Counted from the first letter of the stretch, positions 48,366 through 58,177 are shown. The stretch: 64,000 nt of DNA from Chitiniphilus shinanonensis DSM 23277 (GCF_000374805.1 NZ_KB895344.1:1-64000); one strand, 5' to 3'. The notes: generated by a model not told the origin, from the letters alone. A program made the numbers and translations.

Positions 48366-49811
48366 ATGTCCCACCAATCCGACCTGATCGCCAGCGACAT
48401 CCTTGCCTACCTGAAGCAGCACGAGAACAAGGATCTGCTGCGTTTCATCACCTGCGGCAACGTCGACGACGGCAAATCCACGCTGATCGGCCGCCTGCTG
48501 CACGACTCCAAGCTGATCTTCGAAGACCAGCTCGCGGCAATCCAGAAGGACAGCAAGAAGTACAACACCACCGATCAGGAAATCGACCTGGCGCTGCTGG
48601 TGGATGGCCTGCAAGCGGAGCGCGAGCAAGGCATCACCATCGATGTGGCCTACCGCTACTTCAGCACCGACAAGCGCAAATTCATCATCGCCGACTGCCC
48701 CGGGCACGAGCAGTACACCCGCAACATGGCGACCGGCGCCTCCACCTGCGATCTGGCGATCATCCTGATCGACGCCCGCTACGGCGTGCAGACCCAGACC
48801 CGGCGCCACAGCTTCATCGTCAGCCTGTTGGGCATCCGCCACGTGCTGGTGGCCGTGAACAAGATGGACCTGGTGGACTTCTCCGAAACGCGCTTCAACG
48901 AAATCAAGCGCGACTACCTGGAATTCACCGGGCAGCTGGATATCCCGGACATCCGTTTCGTGCCGATCTCCGCGCTGCGCGGCGACAACGTGGTCAACGA
49001 ATCGATCCACACGCCCTGGTACGAGGGAGACACGCTGATGAAGCTGCTGGAAACGGTGGAGATCAACCGCAACGCCAAGCTGGATGCGTTCCGCTTGCCG
49101 GTGCAGTACGTCAACCGTCCCAACCTGGATTTCCGTGGCTTCTGCGGCACCATCGCCGCCGGCCACGTCTGCCCCGGCGACGAGATCGTCGCGCTGCCGT
49201 CCGGCAAGTCGTCCAAGGTCAAGGCCATCGTCACCTTCGAGGGCGAACTGAGCGCCGCCTTCGCCGGCCAGGCCGTCACGCTGACCCTGGAAGACGAAAT
49301 CGACGTCAGCCGCGGCGACATGCTGGTCCGCGCCAGCGACGTGCACCCCAGCGTCGGCCAGCGTTTCGACGCCCATCTGGTCTGGATGAACGAAAGCCCG
49401 CTGTTGGTCGGCAAGGAATACATCTTCAAACTGGCCGGCAAGAGCGTCTACGGCCGCGTCGCCCGCATCCGCCATCGCGTGGACGTGAACACCCTGGCCC
49501 AAGCCGAGGTCGACGCCCTGCAACTGAACGAGATCGGCCTGGCCACCATCGAAGTCAACGCCCCGGTAGCATTCGACTCCTACAGCCAATGCCGCGGCAC
49601 CGGCGGCTTCATCGTGATTGATCGCCTGAGCAATGCGACTGCTGGGGCGGGGATGATTACTGGCGTGGCAGTGGGCAGTGATTCAGCCGCATCGCTGGAT
49701 GAGATGGATGAACTGGCCCGGTTGCGGGCCTTCGAGGTGGAGTTGAATACGCTGGTGCGGAAGTATTTTCCGCATTGGGGGGCGAAAGAGTTGTTACGCC
49801 ATATGGGTTAA
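48366..49811 (+). CDS. cysN: CysN, sulfate adenylyltransferase GTPase subunit
   Basis: A 481-residue EF-Tu-like GTPase. G1 [20 protein letters not shown]3 [20 protein letters not shown] and G4 [11 protein letters not shown] are present, followed by beta-barrel domains. GTP hydrolysis drives APS formation by CysD. There is no C-terminal APS kinase (CysC) domain, unlike the CysNC fusions of some bacteria. The last 60 or so codons are less GC-rich than the rest. Confidence 0.97.
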   Translation: MSHQSDLIASDILAYLKQHENKDLLRFITCGNVDDGKSTLIGRLLHDSKLIFEDQLAAIQKDSKKYNTTDQEIDLALLVDGLQAEREQGITIDVAYRYFSTDKRKFIIADCPGHEQYTRNMATGASTCDLAIILIDARYGVQTQTRRHSFIVSLLGIRHVLVAVNKMDLVDFSETRFNEIKRDYLEFTGQLDIPDIRFVPISALRGDNVVNESIHTPWYEGDTLMKLLETVEINRNAKLDAFRLPVQYVNRPNLDFRGFCGTIAAGHVCPGDEIVALPSGKSSKVKAIVTFEGELSAAFAGQAVTLTLEDEIDVSRGDMLVRASDVHPSVGQRFDAHLVWMNESPLLVGKEYIFKLAGKSVYGRVARIRHRVDVNTLAQAEVDALQLNEIGLATIEVNAPVAFDSYSQCRGTGGFIVIDRLSNATAGAGMITGVAVGSDSAASLDEMDELARLRAFEVELNTLVRKYFPHWGAKELLRHMG

Positions 49812-49819
49812 TGATAGGA

Positions 49820-49848
49820 AGCGCGCGGAGAAATTCGCGCGCTATTTT
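49820..49848 (+). terminator. Rho-independent terminator after cysN
   Basis: AGCGCGCG (49820-49827) pairs with CGCGCGCT (49836-49843) around an eight-base loop, followed by ATTTT. It separates cysN from the convergent ABC transporter gene and marks the left edge of the AT-rich block. Confidence 0.8.
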
Positions 49849-49853
49849 CCAGG

Positions 49854-50777
49854 CTAGCCTTCTGTTGCCGAACTAATTGGGTCTGCCTTTACATATTTCA
49901 TAAAAGCCGACTCCAAATTCAAGCTTGGCTTGACCTCAATCACCTGGTGATGAGCGGCTTCCAACTTATGAAGTAAAGCCCATAGTTCCACCTGCCCCAC
50001 TTCTGTAAACCAACGATTTCCAACATCTTGTTCCAGCCCTTCCACCAATTGTTCGCCTATGGTGCGAACGACAAAGCGTTGTTCATCCCCAAGTAACTCA
50101 TGGGGTGACTGAACTGTCTTCAGCTCGCCTTTATGAATCAAGCCAAATCTATCTGCCAAGCGTTCCACGTCATATAGAACATGGGAGGAAAAGAATATTG
50201 TTCCTCCTTGCTTCCTGTATTCCATAAGAATATCGACGACATCCTTTCGTCCGATGGGGTCAAGACCAGATAGGGGTTCGTCCAGAATGAGCAATCGAGG
50301 ATTTACCGCGAGAGCATGAGCCAACGCTGTGCGCTGCGTCATTCCTTTGGAAAAACTGCGAATCCGAGCATGTGCTACATGAGCAATGCCGAAACGCTCT
50401 AACCAACCCATACACTTTTTTTTGAGCCCCTGACCGCTTTGATTGTGCAGTTTGCACCCCATCTCAAGCGTTTCGAGTGGCGTCAAATAGTCAAGTAAAT
50501 ATGGGTTCTCTGGCACATAGCCTACATTCAGCCGAGCCTTTGCTTCTGTTGTCGCGGTGCCAAAAAGCATAGCTGTTCCAGAAGAAGCCCGAATGCTTCC
50601 GGTGAGTATTTTTATGGTAGTGCTTTTCCCTGCTCCATTTTGCCCAATAAACCCGAAAGCTTCACCTGAGTGGACTTCAAGATCCAGCTCTTGAACGGCA
50701 ACTATATCCTTCCCCCTTCTGGGGAATTTCTTTGTTAGTTTGTAAATTGAAATGGCTGCTTGCATGATCTGGTCCAT
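49854..50777 (-). CDS. ABC transporter ATP-binding protein (ABC-2 exporter type)
   Basis: A 307-residue ATPase. Walker A is FGFIGQNGAGKSTTIKIL, signature RSFSKGMTQRTALAHAL (degenerate LSGGQ as SFSKGM, common in the ABC-2 group), Walker B RLLILDEPLSGLDP. A C-terminal extension of about 80 residues follows the H-loop (FFSSHVLYDVERL). With the permease at 55039-55842 it would form an exporter. It is the last gene of the AT-rich minus-strand group. The substrate is unknown. Confidence 0.9.
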   Translation of the reverse strand: MDQIMQAAISIYKLTKKFPRRGKDIVAVQELDLEVHSGEAFGFIGQNGAGKSTTIKILTGSIRASSGTAMLFGTATTEAKARLNVGYVPENPYLLDYLTPLETLEMGCKLHNQSGQGLKKKCMGWLERFGIAHVAHARIRSFSKGMTQRTALAHALAVNPRLLILDEPLSGLDPIGRKDVVDILMEYRKQGGTIFFSSHVLYDVERLADRFGLIHKGELKTVQSPHELLGDEQRFVVRTIGEQLVEGLEQDVGNRWFTEVGQVELWALLHKLEAAHHQVIEVKPSLNLESAFMKYVKADPISSATEG

Positions 50778-50793
50778 TTAAAACGGATATTTA

Positions 50794-51594
50794 CTATTGA
50801 GTAGTTACCTTTCCTGCGTTATCCAAGAAAAATTGCTTTCCAAATGGATCGGAAGGGATTTTTTCAATGAAATTGGCCTCTACCAATTCCGATAGTGATT
50901 TGGGTGGTCTTCCCTTTTTTTCCGCGAAGTCTGTAACGGCAACTGTCAACATTTTTGTAGCTTGAAGCCGTTCGATCCTAGCCTGCAATGTGCGTTTTAG
51001 ATCTTCTTGTCGCGCCTGGTCACGCATTGTTTTCAATACGGTGAGTGCAGCATCAAATTGATTTGATTTCTCTGCCCATTTTGCGGCAATTGCAGTTAAC
51101 GCACGCCGATTTACTTCTTCAGAGCGCGCCGCCGCAGTGCGTAGGTCTTTTGCTGCACTCAGATAATCCTGCTTGAAATAGAATAGATTGAAACCATGAA
51201 AGAAAAATGGCAAAGGGTCATTCCATCTAGCATTTCCCGCTCTAGCCAGAATATTTTGAGCCGATGAATATTCTCCACCCCAAGGCAATATAGCAGCTGC
51301 AACGTAATAATTGTCTTCGTTGAAAGGATTCAACTGCGCGCCGTTTTCTTGGACTTTGGCCAAGCTCCGTAGATTTTCTTTGGATAGCTCATGCGTTCCC
51401 ACTGTTACAGCGCGAAATACCTCTGAATTGGCAGCTAGGAAACGGTCACCCCCAAATGCGATAACGGTAAAAACTGGAGGAATTACATACTCCAGTTCCG
51501 AGATGGCCCTTCTTCTTGGCTGTTCGTGCAAATAGGATGTGGCAAAAAAATAGCCCACGACAAGGGAGCACAATAAAATAAATTTTTTATTCAT
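50794..51594 (-). CDS. Membrane-anchored protein with possible helical repeats, function unknown
   Basis: 266 residues. An N-terminal hydrophobic segment (KFILLCSLVVGYFFATSYL, residues about 4-22) suggests a signal anchor, leaving the rest periplasmic. The middle (about 90-200) is helical with repeat-like units (FYFKQDYLSAAKDLRTAAAR), reminiscent of TPR. The tail GRPPKSLSELVEANFIEKIP followed by DPFG resembles the end of pseudopilin-like or TPR accessory proteins. It lies 4 bp after the large TPR-glycosyltransferase gene. Confidence 0.75.
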   Translation of the reverse strand: MNKKFILLCSLVVGYFFATSYLHEQPRRRAISELEYVIPPVFTVIAFGGDRFLAANSEVFRAVTVGTHELSKENLRSLAKVQENGAQLNPFNEDNYYVAAAILPWGGEYSSAQNILARAGNARWNDPLPFFFHGFNLFYFKQDYLSAAKDLRTAAARSEEVNRRALTAIAAKWAEKSNQFDAALTVLKTMRDQARQEDLKRTLQARIERLQATKMLTVAVTDFAEKKGRPPKSLSELVEANFIEKIPSDPFGKQFFLDNAGKVTTQ

Positions 51595-51598
51595 GGCG

Positions 51599-54500
51599 CT
51601 ATGGTCGATTGATCAAGTCTTCCAGAAGAGTGATGGCTTGTTCTACAGAGGATGACCAATCATTTATCTTTTCCTGAAATATAGGATATACGGAAGGATA
51701 AATCTTCCGGGGAGCTTCACGCACCCCCCACCTCCAATCATTGGCAGCACCTAAAAGCAGAATCGTGGGGACGCCAAGAGAGCCCGCGAGGTGAGCTATC
51801 GCGGTATCAACAGAAATAAGTATGTCTAGTTTGGAAAGTGCGTAAGCCGTACTTGTCATATCATCAAGTGCAACGGCAAGGTTTTCCGGCCATAAGTGAC
51901 GAGCAAGAGAGAGAATTTGATTTGATGCTTCATCTTTTTGCAATGAAAACACCGCCATGTCATTTCTACTCAAAAGATCTTTGAAATATGAGATATTACA
52001 ACTACGCCAATAGTCATTAACATGGGCAGGATTTCCAGCCCAAACCATCCCAACTTTGGGCCGACCATTTGCCCGCGACAATATCTTGTCTATTTCGGGG
52101 AACGCTCTCTTCGGCTTATGGGCATCGATTTCTTTGAATAAATTGAATTCAAGATCAGTAATCCCCGTCAGCGCAGGGAAGCTCATGGACTCACAATAAC
52201 AGTCTGCTTGAGGCAGATTAATTTTTGCTTCCGACTTTGGTAGGACGTGCGGAAAATAATCTCTCAGGTAATTCACCAGCTTATCCGGAGCTATCCAAAC
52301 TACCCTGTCCCGCAGTGGAAGGTAGTAATGCATGAAATGGAGAGTGTCTCCTAATCCTTGTTCGGCAAAAACCAGCAGTCTTTTTTTACCCAATTCCTCG
52401 CCACCCCATTTGGGGATTCCATGATTGGGAAAAAAGCGATCTAGTGTATCAGCTATGGGCGAGGATAGTCGGCTTTCATATTGATGCCAAGCAGCATGAC
52501 TATTGTTCAATGCTAGGCGCACCATTGATTCGGATAACACTATCTGCGAATTGGTCAGATTCTTTTTCCTGGCTTGTTCCAATACTTGCAAAGCAAATTC
52601 ATGCTGGCCAAGCACATTGGCTTTACGAATTTTCATCCACATGAGTTCGAGGGAGTCTGGCCAGTCGCCTGATAATTTGTTGATCAGCTCTTCAGCATCA
52701 TCAAATTCTCCGAGCGCAAGATATGCTTGACACAAAAGGCTATTCACATCTATGGGATTATCTGCTTGCAACCTGAGCGCTGTTTGAAGAGCGATTGTAG
52801 AGGCGCGCCATGAGTGGCGTTGCTGCAGTGCCCACCCCAGCATATGCCAAGCGGAAGCTGAATCGGGATGGTATGTGCAAGCATATTGAATTAGTTCAAT
52901 TCCAAAATTTATCTTTCGCAGGTTTACTGCCGCTTTGCCGGCAAGCATCAGCGCTTCAAGATCGCGAGGGCTGCTCCGGAGATAGGTTGTGAAATGGGCC
53001 AAAGATTCTTCAAAACGAGAATGATGGTTAGCTATCAACCCGAGGAGCTTGCCAAGAATAGGAACATCGTTGTTTTGAAATTGATCAAGCAATTTTTCGG
53101 CAGTTGGATCAAGTGGGTATTCGGAGGCGATTAATGCATGTGAAGCTGCTCGAATATAAAGATCATTCCCTTCTAGAGCGGCTACCGCGATCTCATGTGA
53201 TTTGCCTAGAATTGCTTCGATATAAATATTCAGGTCTGGGTAGAATTTCTCAAGTGATGACTTAAAATCATTCGGGAGGTCTTCCAATTTCCCTTTCATT
53301 TTTTGAGCAATTGCATGGCATGCAAGGCGTCGATTGGCTTTGCTGTGTTTAGCACCATTTGAATCTATATCGTCAAGGGAGGCAAAATCCAAGGTTGTTA
53401 CTTGTGTGCCCAGCAAAGTTCTGATTTCAGAAAATGCCTGTTGCCAACCGCTTTCAATATCTTGTCTAAAGAGCTTCATGGTAGGGTACCATGGAGTAGA
53501 ATTGTTTTTTAACTCCCATCGCCAATCGGAATTTGCTGGCAAAAATACCCAAACTGGCTTATGCATCGCACCTGCCAGATGAGCGACAGAAGTGTCCACC
53601 GTTATTAGTAGATCAAGATTCTCCAAAATTGCGGCAGTATCGCCGAAATCACTTATCTCAGGGCCTAGGTCATTGATGTGGAACCACGGAGGCAGACAGG
53701 CTATTTCTTGTTCTGCCCCCCCTTTTTGCAGACTGAAAAGGTCCAAACCTCTAATTTCTGCGAGAAAAGACCATTGTGCTAAGGACATCGAGCGGTTGAC
53801 GTCATTCACGTGTCTTCGATTGCCCGCCCAAACAAGGCCAACCTTCAAGCCTGAATATCGGGAAAGCCTATTTTTCCATTCTTGAGACTTCTGGGTGTTG
53901 GCAAATACATATTGTTGGTTTGCTGCAATGTCGATTGCATTTGAACAAAAGATCTTTCCTAGGCTGAGTAAAGAGATTTGATAATCAAAATTTAGCTCAA
54001 GATCGCTATCTTCAATTGTTTCCGATTGATCATTTTGCCTCAAAAGCTCAAGAATTTCGTTATAGCTGGCAAAAACAACTTTTGCCCCTCTTTGCTGCAT
54101 CAAAGGGAAAAAACGCATAAATTGCAATACATCACCGGCGCCTTGTTCACTATGCACCAGAACCATGCCTGGCTCTATTCCCGTCCATTGAGGGAAATTG
54201 GCAAAAATTGTTTTTGCAACACCGCCTTCCTTATTTCGCCATTCAAATTCTTCCCACGCCTTCGCGTAATGTCCTTCCTGAAAAAGACAGACCGCATGAC
54301 TAAAGTGAGCTCTAGCGTCCGCAGGGCAATTCAATAGATGCCTTTCATAAAGCCGAATTGCTTCTGGCATGTCATTTTCATACTGTGCACACCACGCCTC
54401 ATATGCCAAGTGGTTATCTAGGAACTCGCGATTTCCCGTTTTCAGGTCTGTTGCTTGTGGAAGCCGAGCTTTAGAGAGAGCAATTAACTGCTGCGCTTGT

Positions 54501-55030
54501 GCTTGATTTGCGTGCGAACTGTCAACTTTGGCCCAGCGTTCCGCTACATCGAAAGCCTCGATATTGCGGAATTGCACCAAGAGAGAAGATATCCAGGTTG
54601 TATAGAGTAAAGGTTCGTTATTACCGAAGTCATTGGCTATCTGGAAATGCTCATTTGCACTTTTATATTCGCCACATCCGAAAAGAGCAAGGCCCATTTG
54701 CACATACAAACTTGGAGTGTGCTCTCCAATTTCCAGCGCTTTTTGGAATTTCTCGGCGGCTTGAAAAAAAAGATTTTGTTCGTAGAATATGAGGCCCAAA
54801 TTGATCAAGGCATGATAATTGTTTGGAGATATTAGAATTGATTTTTCCAAGAAATGAACAGCTTCGCTCAGCTTCCCTTGCTGCAGTTTACAGGTTCCAA
54901 TTAGATACAATACTTCTGAATTGTCATTGTCTAGGAGCAGTGCTTCTTGATAGTTTGCCAAAGCAAGTTCAAGTTGCCCTTGCTGATGATAAGTCTGGGC
55001 GCTGGAAAAATGGTCAGCAAATTGCGTCAT
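51599..55030 (-). CDS. Large protein with two TPR plus GT9-like glycosyltransferase modules
   Basis: 1143 residues, no signal peptide. TPR units occupy about 1-165 and 225-265, then a GT-like domain to about 545 (motifs VHSEQGAGDVLQFMRFFPLM, KVGLVWAGNRRHVND, LITVDTSVAHLAGAMHKPVW). After a spacer, a second TPR array (about 650-860) and a second GT-like domain follow (VFAEQGLGDTLHFMHYYLPL, KVGMVWAGNPAHVND, LISVDTAIAHLAGSLGVPT). Proteins with one such module are often called TPR-containing O-linked or flagellar/pilin glycosyltransferases. The duplication in one chain is unusual. Codon use is AT-rich. Confidence 0.85.
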   Translation of the reverse strand: MTQFADHFSSAQTYHQQGQLELALANYQEALLLDNDNSEVLYLIGTCKLQQGKLSEAVHFLEKSILISPNNYHALINLGLIFYEQNLFFQAAEKFQKALEIGEHTPSLYVQMGLALFGCGEYKSANEHFQIANDFGNNEPLLYTTWISSLLVQFRNIEAFDVAERWAKVDSSHANQAQAQQLIALSKARLPQATDLKTGNREFLDNHLAYEAWCAQYENDMPEAIRLYERHLLNCPADARAHFSHAVCLFQEGHYAKAWEEFEWRNKEGGVAKTIFANFPQWTGIEPGMVLVHSEQGAGDVLQFMRFFPLMQQRGAKVVFASYNEILELLRQNDQSETIEDSDLELNFDYQISLLSLGKIFCSNAIDIAANQQYVFANTQKSQEWKNRLSRYSGLKVGLVWAGNRRHVNDVNRSMSLAQWSFLAEIRGLDLFSLQKGGAEQEIACLPPWFHINDLGPEISDFGDTAAILENLDLLITVDTSVAHLAGAMHKPVWVFLPANSDWRWELKNNSTPWYPTMKLFRQDIESGWQQAFSEIRTLLGTQVTTLDFASLDDIDSNGAKHSKANRRLACHAIAQKMKGKLEDLPNDFKSSLEKFYPDLNIYIEAILGKSHEIAVAALEGNDLYIRAASHALIASEYPLDPTAEKLLDQFQNNDVPILGKLLGLIANHHSRFEESLAHFTTYLRSSPRDLEALMLAGKAAVNLRKINFGIELIQYACTYHPDSASAWHMLGWALQQRHSWRASTIALQTALRLQADNPIDVNSLLCQAYLALGEFDDAEELINKLSGDWPDSLELMWMKIRKANVLGQHEFALQVLEQARKKNLTNSQIVLSESMVRLALNNSHAAWHQYESRLSSPIADTLDRFFPNHGIPKWGGEELGKKRLLVFAEQGLGDTLHFMHYYLPLRDRVVWIAPDKLVNYLRDYFPHVLPKSEAKINLPQADCYCESMSFPALTGITDLEFNLFKEIDAHKPKRAFPEIDKILSRANGRPKVGMVWAGNPAHVNDYWRSCNISYFKDLLSRNDMAVFSLQKDEASNQILSLARHLWPENLAVALDDMTSTAYALSKLDILISVDTAIAHLAGSLGVPTILLLGAANDWRWGVREAPRKIYPSVYPIFQEKINDWSSSVEQAITLLEDLINRP

Positions 55031-55038
55031 GGCCTAGC

Positions 55039-55842
55039 TCAGTTGAATTCGCGACGAGAAAATAGGTGACTAGAAATGCCTAAAGCCAACATGGAATAAA
55101 ATATGGTTGATAGAGCGCAATAAATGAGGGTAGGCCATTCAAATGGAGCCTGATAGAGAATGGCTGTTCTAATGTCAAGTCGGCTCAAATCCGGAATTAT
55201 CCATGCGATCAATTTGATCATGGGCAGGAAAACAGGTGCTAAATCTGCAGCTTCGCCGTGTTGATCTGCCAATAAAGCGATTATGCTGCCATAACTGCGG
55301 GCAATGACCGAAAATGCCAGGCCAAGCAACATTGGCAAGAGAGCGCTTGTGGCTAGACTACTTAACAAGAAGACAAAGGAAATGGTGCAGACGATGTCCA
55401 GCCAAATTAGCAATAAATTAAGGAAGTAAAGACCATATATATTAACTGGAAAAGCCTGGTGATAATGGGTACCAGCAAGTACTACTAAGCCAGCGAGGGA
55501 GGCCCCCATGACTACTATAGCTACACCTGACATGGCGATGATGCCGAAAAACCTGCCCAGCAAGTAGCTCACACGCTCTACTGGATATGCCAACGAAAAA
55601 TAGACAGTTCGTCGATCTATCTCTCTTCCTAGAAGTTCTTGGACCCAAAATACCGCCATCAAGAGAACAATAATCCTGATTCCTGATATTCCAACATCGA
55701 GTGTAATGGTTTGAGGGGCGCGCCCGGAAAAATTGCTTGCCAAATACGATGCAAGCAAAAGAAGAATTGCTAATATTGCGATTGCTCGGATACTGTTGCT
55801 ACGGATGCAGGCGCGCCAGCTGGCAAGAAAATGCTGATACAT
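55039..55842 (-). CDS. ABC-2 type transporter permease
   Basis: A 267-residue integral membrane protein with about six hydrophobic segments, for example AIAILAILLLLASYLASNF at the N terminus and LLMLGLAF-like stretches in the middle. VQELLGREIDRRTVYFSLAY is typical of the ABC-2 coupling region. It pairs with the ATPase at 49854-50777, although two other genes lie between them. It is 8 bp from the TPR-glycosyltransferase gene and 7 bp from the sulfatase gene, so one operon is likely. Confidence 0.85.
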   Translation of the reverse strand: MYQHFLASWRACIRSNSIRAIAILAILLLLASYLASNFSGRAPQTITLDVGISGIRIIVLLMAVFWVQELLGREIDRRTVYFSLAYPVERVSYLLGRFFGIIAMSGVAIVVMGASLAGLVVLAGTHYHQAFPVNIYGLYFLNLLLIWLDIVCTISFVFLLSSLATSALLPMLLGLAFSVIARSYGSIIALLADQHGEAADLAPVFLPMIKLIAWIIPDLSRLDIRTAILYQAPFEWPTLIYCALSTIFYSMLALGISSHLFSRREFN

Positions 55843-55849
55843 ATATCCT

Positions 55850-57658
55850 CTAATTCTCTTTGCTATAGAAATTACTTATTGCTCGGCGGTAGGTCAGCAT
55901 AGTGGAAAGAGCTTTTTTCTTTGTTTTGTTGTCTATTTTTTCGGCAATATTGTTTTGTTCCAGTGGATCCATGCCGGAGTTAAAGACCTCAAATGAAGTT
56001 TTTCCAAAGTGATATATATACTTGCGATTTGGCTCAATTAACGCAATGCAGTCCGAGCGCGTCCAGCAAGAAAAATAGAGTTGATCATGGCCCGGACCAT
56101 ATAGTACTTTCCCTGGTACTTTAGCTGGTGGAGTATAGCCTGCTTCAGACAGGACGGTTGGCAGAATATCAATGTGCTGGCGCAATTGATTGTCGATTCT
56201 TCCTATGGTCTGACCCGGGCGATGAACAATAAGGGGAATACGAGCTACTTCTTGATATGGAACGTGCCCATGTGTGGATAAACCGTGTTCCTGAAAAGCT
56301 TCACCATGGTCGCCAGTTAGGACCAGCATTGTATTTCCCAGAATGCCCTTTTTTTCGAGCCAGAATACCAGTTTTGCTACAAAATCATCATATAGGCGCA
56401 AGGTTTCCAGATAAGCTTCCTTGGAGCGCTGAGCATCGTCTGGGTATGGATTTTTCTTCCCAGGGAGATCATAGGGGTGGTGGGTTCCTACATTCAAAAC
56501 CCCTAGGAAGAAGGGCTGTCCAGCCGGATTTTGACTTATCCATTTTTGAATGGGATTGAGCATTGCATGATCATCTATGCCAAAATACCCCAAATATTTA
56601 AAACGAGAATTGTCTAAGTCTTTAAGGGCCTTCCAATCGCTAAAACCCATAAGCTTAAGCAAACGAGGCCTATCTTCGAATTTTTCGTCTGCTGATTGAA
56701 AGTAGCCCACGCGATAATTGTTTGAGCCCAGATATTTTGGCAGGCAATTAAGAGGATTATTGTTACTGTCCTCTGATACTGCTAGATCATCTTTTGAATA
56801 CATTCCGCAGAAAATGCCAATCAGAGCCTTTGATGTATGATCTTTGGTGGTGTACGCTTGCAAAAATTGATCGCTTCGCTGGGTCATTGCTGCAATAAAA
56901 GGCATATTCTCTTGAGTGATCGCATCACTCCTGACAGACTCCATTACCAATATTATAATATTGGGTTTTTTTTGATTTGGTATGGCATGGGCCAGAGATT
57001 TAGAAAAATTCCATTTTGGTATTTCTGCTGTGTTTGTTAGTAAGTCTGCAAAGGCATTGTCTTCTTGTTTAATCACAAAAAAACGAGCTGCATAACTTTG
57101 TTGGAACCAATCATTTGACCAGGACCAATCGCTGTTCCGGAGAAGGCCGGGGGCATGCAAAAGCACCAGCGGGACGCTGATCAAAGTCGCAGCTAATGCC
57201 CAGCCACGAAATACATTGCTAAGCCTATACGCTAGCGCTCCAAGAAGTAGGCAAATAAATATCCAAAAATCTGTTACGACATGGTTGCTGGCAGAGTCGG
57301 TAACCACTCTAACCATCCCTCCCCCTTGCTTGATGCCATAGATGGTCAGGTCTAGAGTTAACCTACTACCATTTATTGAGTAGAGAGAGTAGCTGGCGTA
57401 CACAATTAAAGTATATGTCGCAAGGAGGGCGCTAGTTAGCAGTGCATTCTTTTTTGGGGAGATGTATCGCCCGATGACATGTTTTAATGCTAAGTAAGCA
57501 AAAAAAATAAATGATCCATCGACTACAATTGCTTCTATTAGATCGAACCAATACCAAGAGCTTCCTTCCATGTCGACCGTTGAAACATAAGAATACAAAC
57601 TCAGCATCAGTAGAGAGAAGCAAAGTGTTTCGTATCCGATTTTCAGTTGCCTAGACAT
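55850..57658 (-). CDS. Membrane sulfatase-family protein (LTA synthase/phosphoethanolamine transferase-like)
   Basis: 602 residues. Five hydrophobic segments occupy about 1-180, then a periplasmic sulfatase-fold domain starts at PNIIILVMESVRSDA. The probable nucleophile Thr is in TTKDHTSKALIGIFCGMYS; other metal-site motifs are VGTHHPYDLPG, LTGDHGEAFQEHGLSTHGH. This architecture transfers phosphoglycerol or phosphoethanolamine to glycans, lipids or proteins. Substrate unknown. It is the first gene of the AT-rich operon. Confidence 0.85.
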   Translation of the reverse strand: MSRQLKIGYETLCFSLLMLSLYSYVSTVDMEGSSWYWFDLIEAIVVDGSFIFFAYLALKHVIGRYISPKKNALLTSALLATYTLIVYASYSLYSINGSRLTLDLTIYGIKQGGGMVRVVTDSASNHVVTDFWIFICLLLGALAYRLSNVFRGWALAATLISVPLVLLHAPGLLRNSDWSWSNDWFQQSYAARFFVIKQEDNAFADLLTNTAEIPKWNFSKSLAHAIPNQKKPNIIILVMESVRSDAITQENMPFIAAMTQRSDQFLQAYTTKDHTSKALIGIFCGMYSKDDLAVSEDSNNNPLNCLPKYLGSNNYRVGYFQSADEKFEDRPRLLKLMGFSDWKALKDLDNSRFKYLGYFGIDDHAMLNPIQKWISQNPAGQPFFLGVLNVGTHHPYDLPGKKNPYPDDAQRSKEAYLETLRLYDDFVAKLVFWLEKKGILGNTMLVLTGDHGEAFQEHGLSTHGHVPYQEVARIPLIVHRPGQTIGRIDNQLRQHIDILPTVLSEAGYTPPAKVPGKVLYGPGHDQLYFSCWTRSDCIALIEPNRKYIYHFGKTSFEVFNSGMDPLEQNNIAEKIDNKTKKKALSTMLTYRRAISNFYSKEN

Positions 57659-57707
57659 GGGGCTAAAATCGACCTAATAGCTGGTGTTTGTCTGCGTACA
57701 TAATAGC

Positions 57708-57737
57708 AAAAAGCCCAGTAGGCATGGCCTACTGGGC
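57708..57737 (-). terminator. Rho-independent terminator of the pilin operon
   Basis: On the minus strand GCCCAGTAGGC (57737-57727) pairs perfectly with GCCTACTGGGC (57723-57713) around three bases, followed by TTTTT. It lies about 50 bases after the small secreted-protein gene and before the sulfatase gene, so the pilin genes and the AT-rich operon are probably separate or attenuated transcripts. Confidence 0.9.
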
Positions 57738-57786
57738 AAACCAATTGCTTGGTCAATGTCAGCTCTTATGTGCCAACGCGACTATA

Positions 57787-58158
57787 TTAAGGGGCGGGCG
57801 GGCAGCCCAGAGTCAGGTTCGGGGTGCCAGGGACTGGGTTGCCTACGCTCGTTGGCTCGCAGGCGGCAACGGCGCCACCTTGGCTGGAGCCACCAAACGT
57901 ATGCATACCCTTGGTGTTGGCGGAAGTCACTGCCACAACAGTGGGCGAACCGTCGTACTTGAGTGCTACGTTTGCGGAAATATTCAGCTTGAATGCTTCA
58001 GAAACATACCCGTTGGCATCGCCGCTGGACACATCGCAAGTTTGCGGGGTACCAGTGGCGGCTACGTCGCCTCCGCAGGGTGCGGCGTAAGCATTCGAAG
58101 CCATGGAAATTGCCAGTACACCACCAGCAATCAATGCTGCTTGAACTTTCTTGTCCAT
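57787..58158 (-). CDS. Small secreted cysteine-containing protein, candidate pilin partner (PilA-C-like)
   Basis: 123 residues. The signal peptide KKVQAALIAGGVLAISMASN ends at AYA-A near residue 24. The mature part of about 100 residues is rich in Gly, Ala, Val, Thr, with four Cys (PCGGD, TCDVS, ACEPT, GCPPA) that could form two disulfides and a probable beta-rich fold (VALKYDGSPTVVAV). It starts 19 bp after a 59-residue pilin and shares its terminator. By position it matches the separate C-terminal pilin subunit of Geobacter; sequence homology is not established. Confidence 0.75.
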   Translation of the reverse strand: MDKKVQAALIAGGVLAISMASNAYAAPCGGDVAATGTPQTCDVSSGDANGYVSEAFKLNISANVALKYDGSPTVVAVTSANTKGMHTFGGSSQGGAVAACEPTSVGNPVPGTPNLTLGCPPAP

Positions 58159-58177
58159 ATTAATGTCTCCTGGCGGA

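Noticed and set aside
47226-49811. Complete sulfate assimilation operon
   Set aside because: Only cysD and cysN are present; no cysC, cysH, cysI or cysJ is in the window, and a 213-bp gap separates the two genes.
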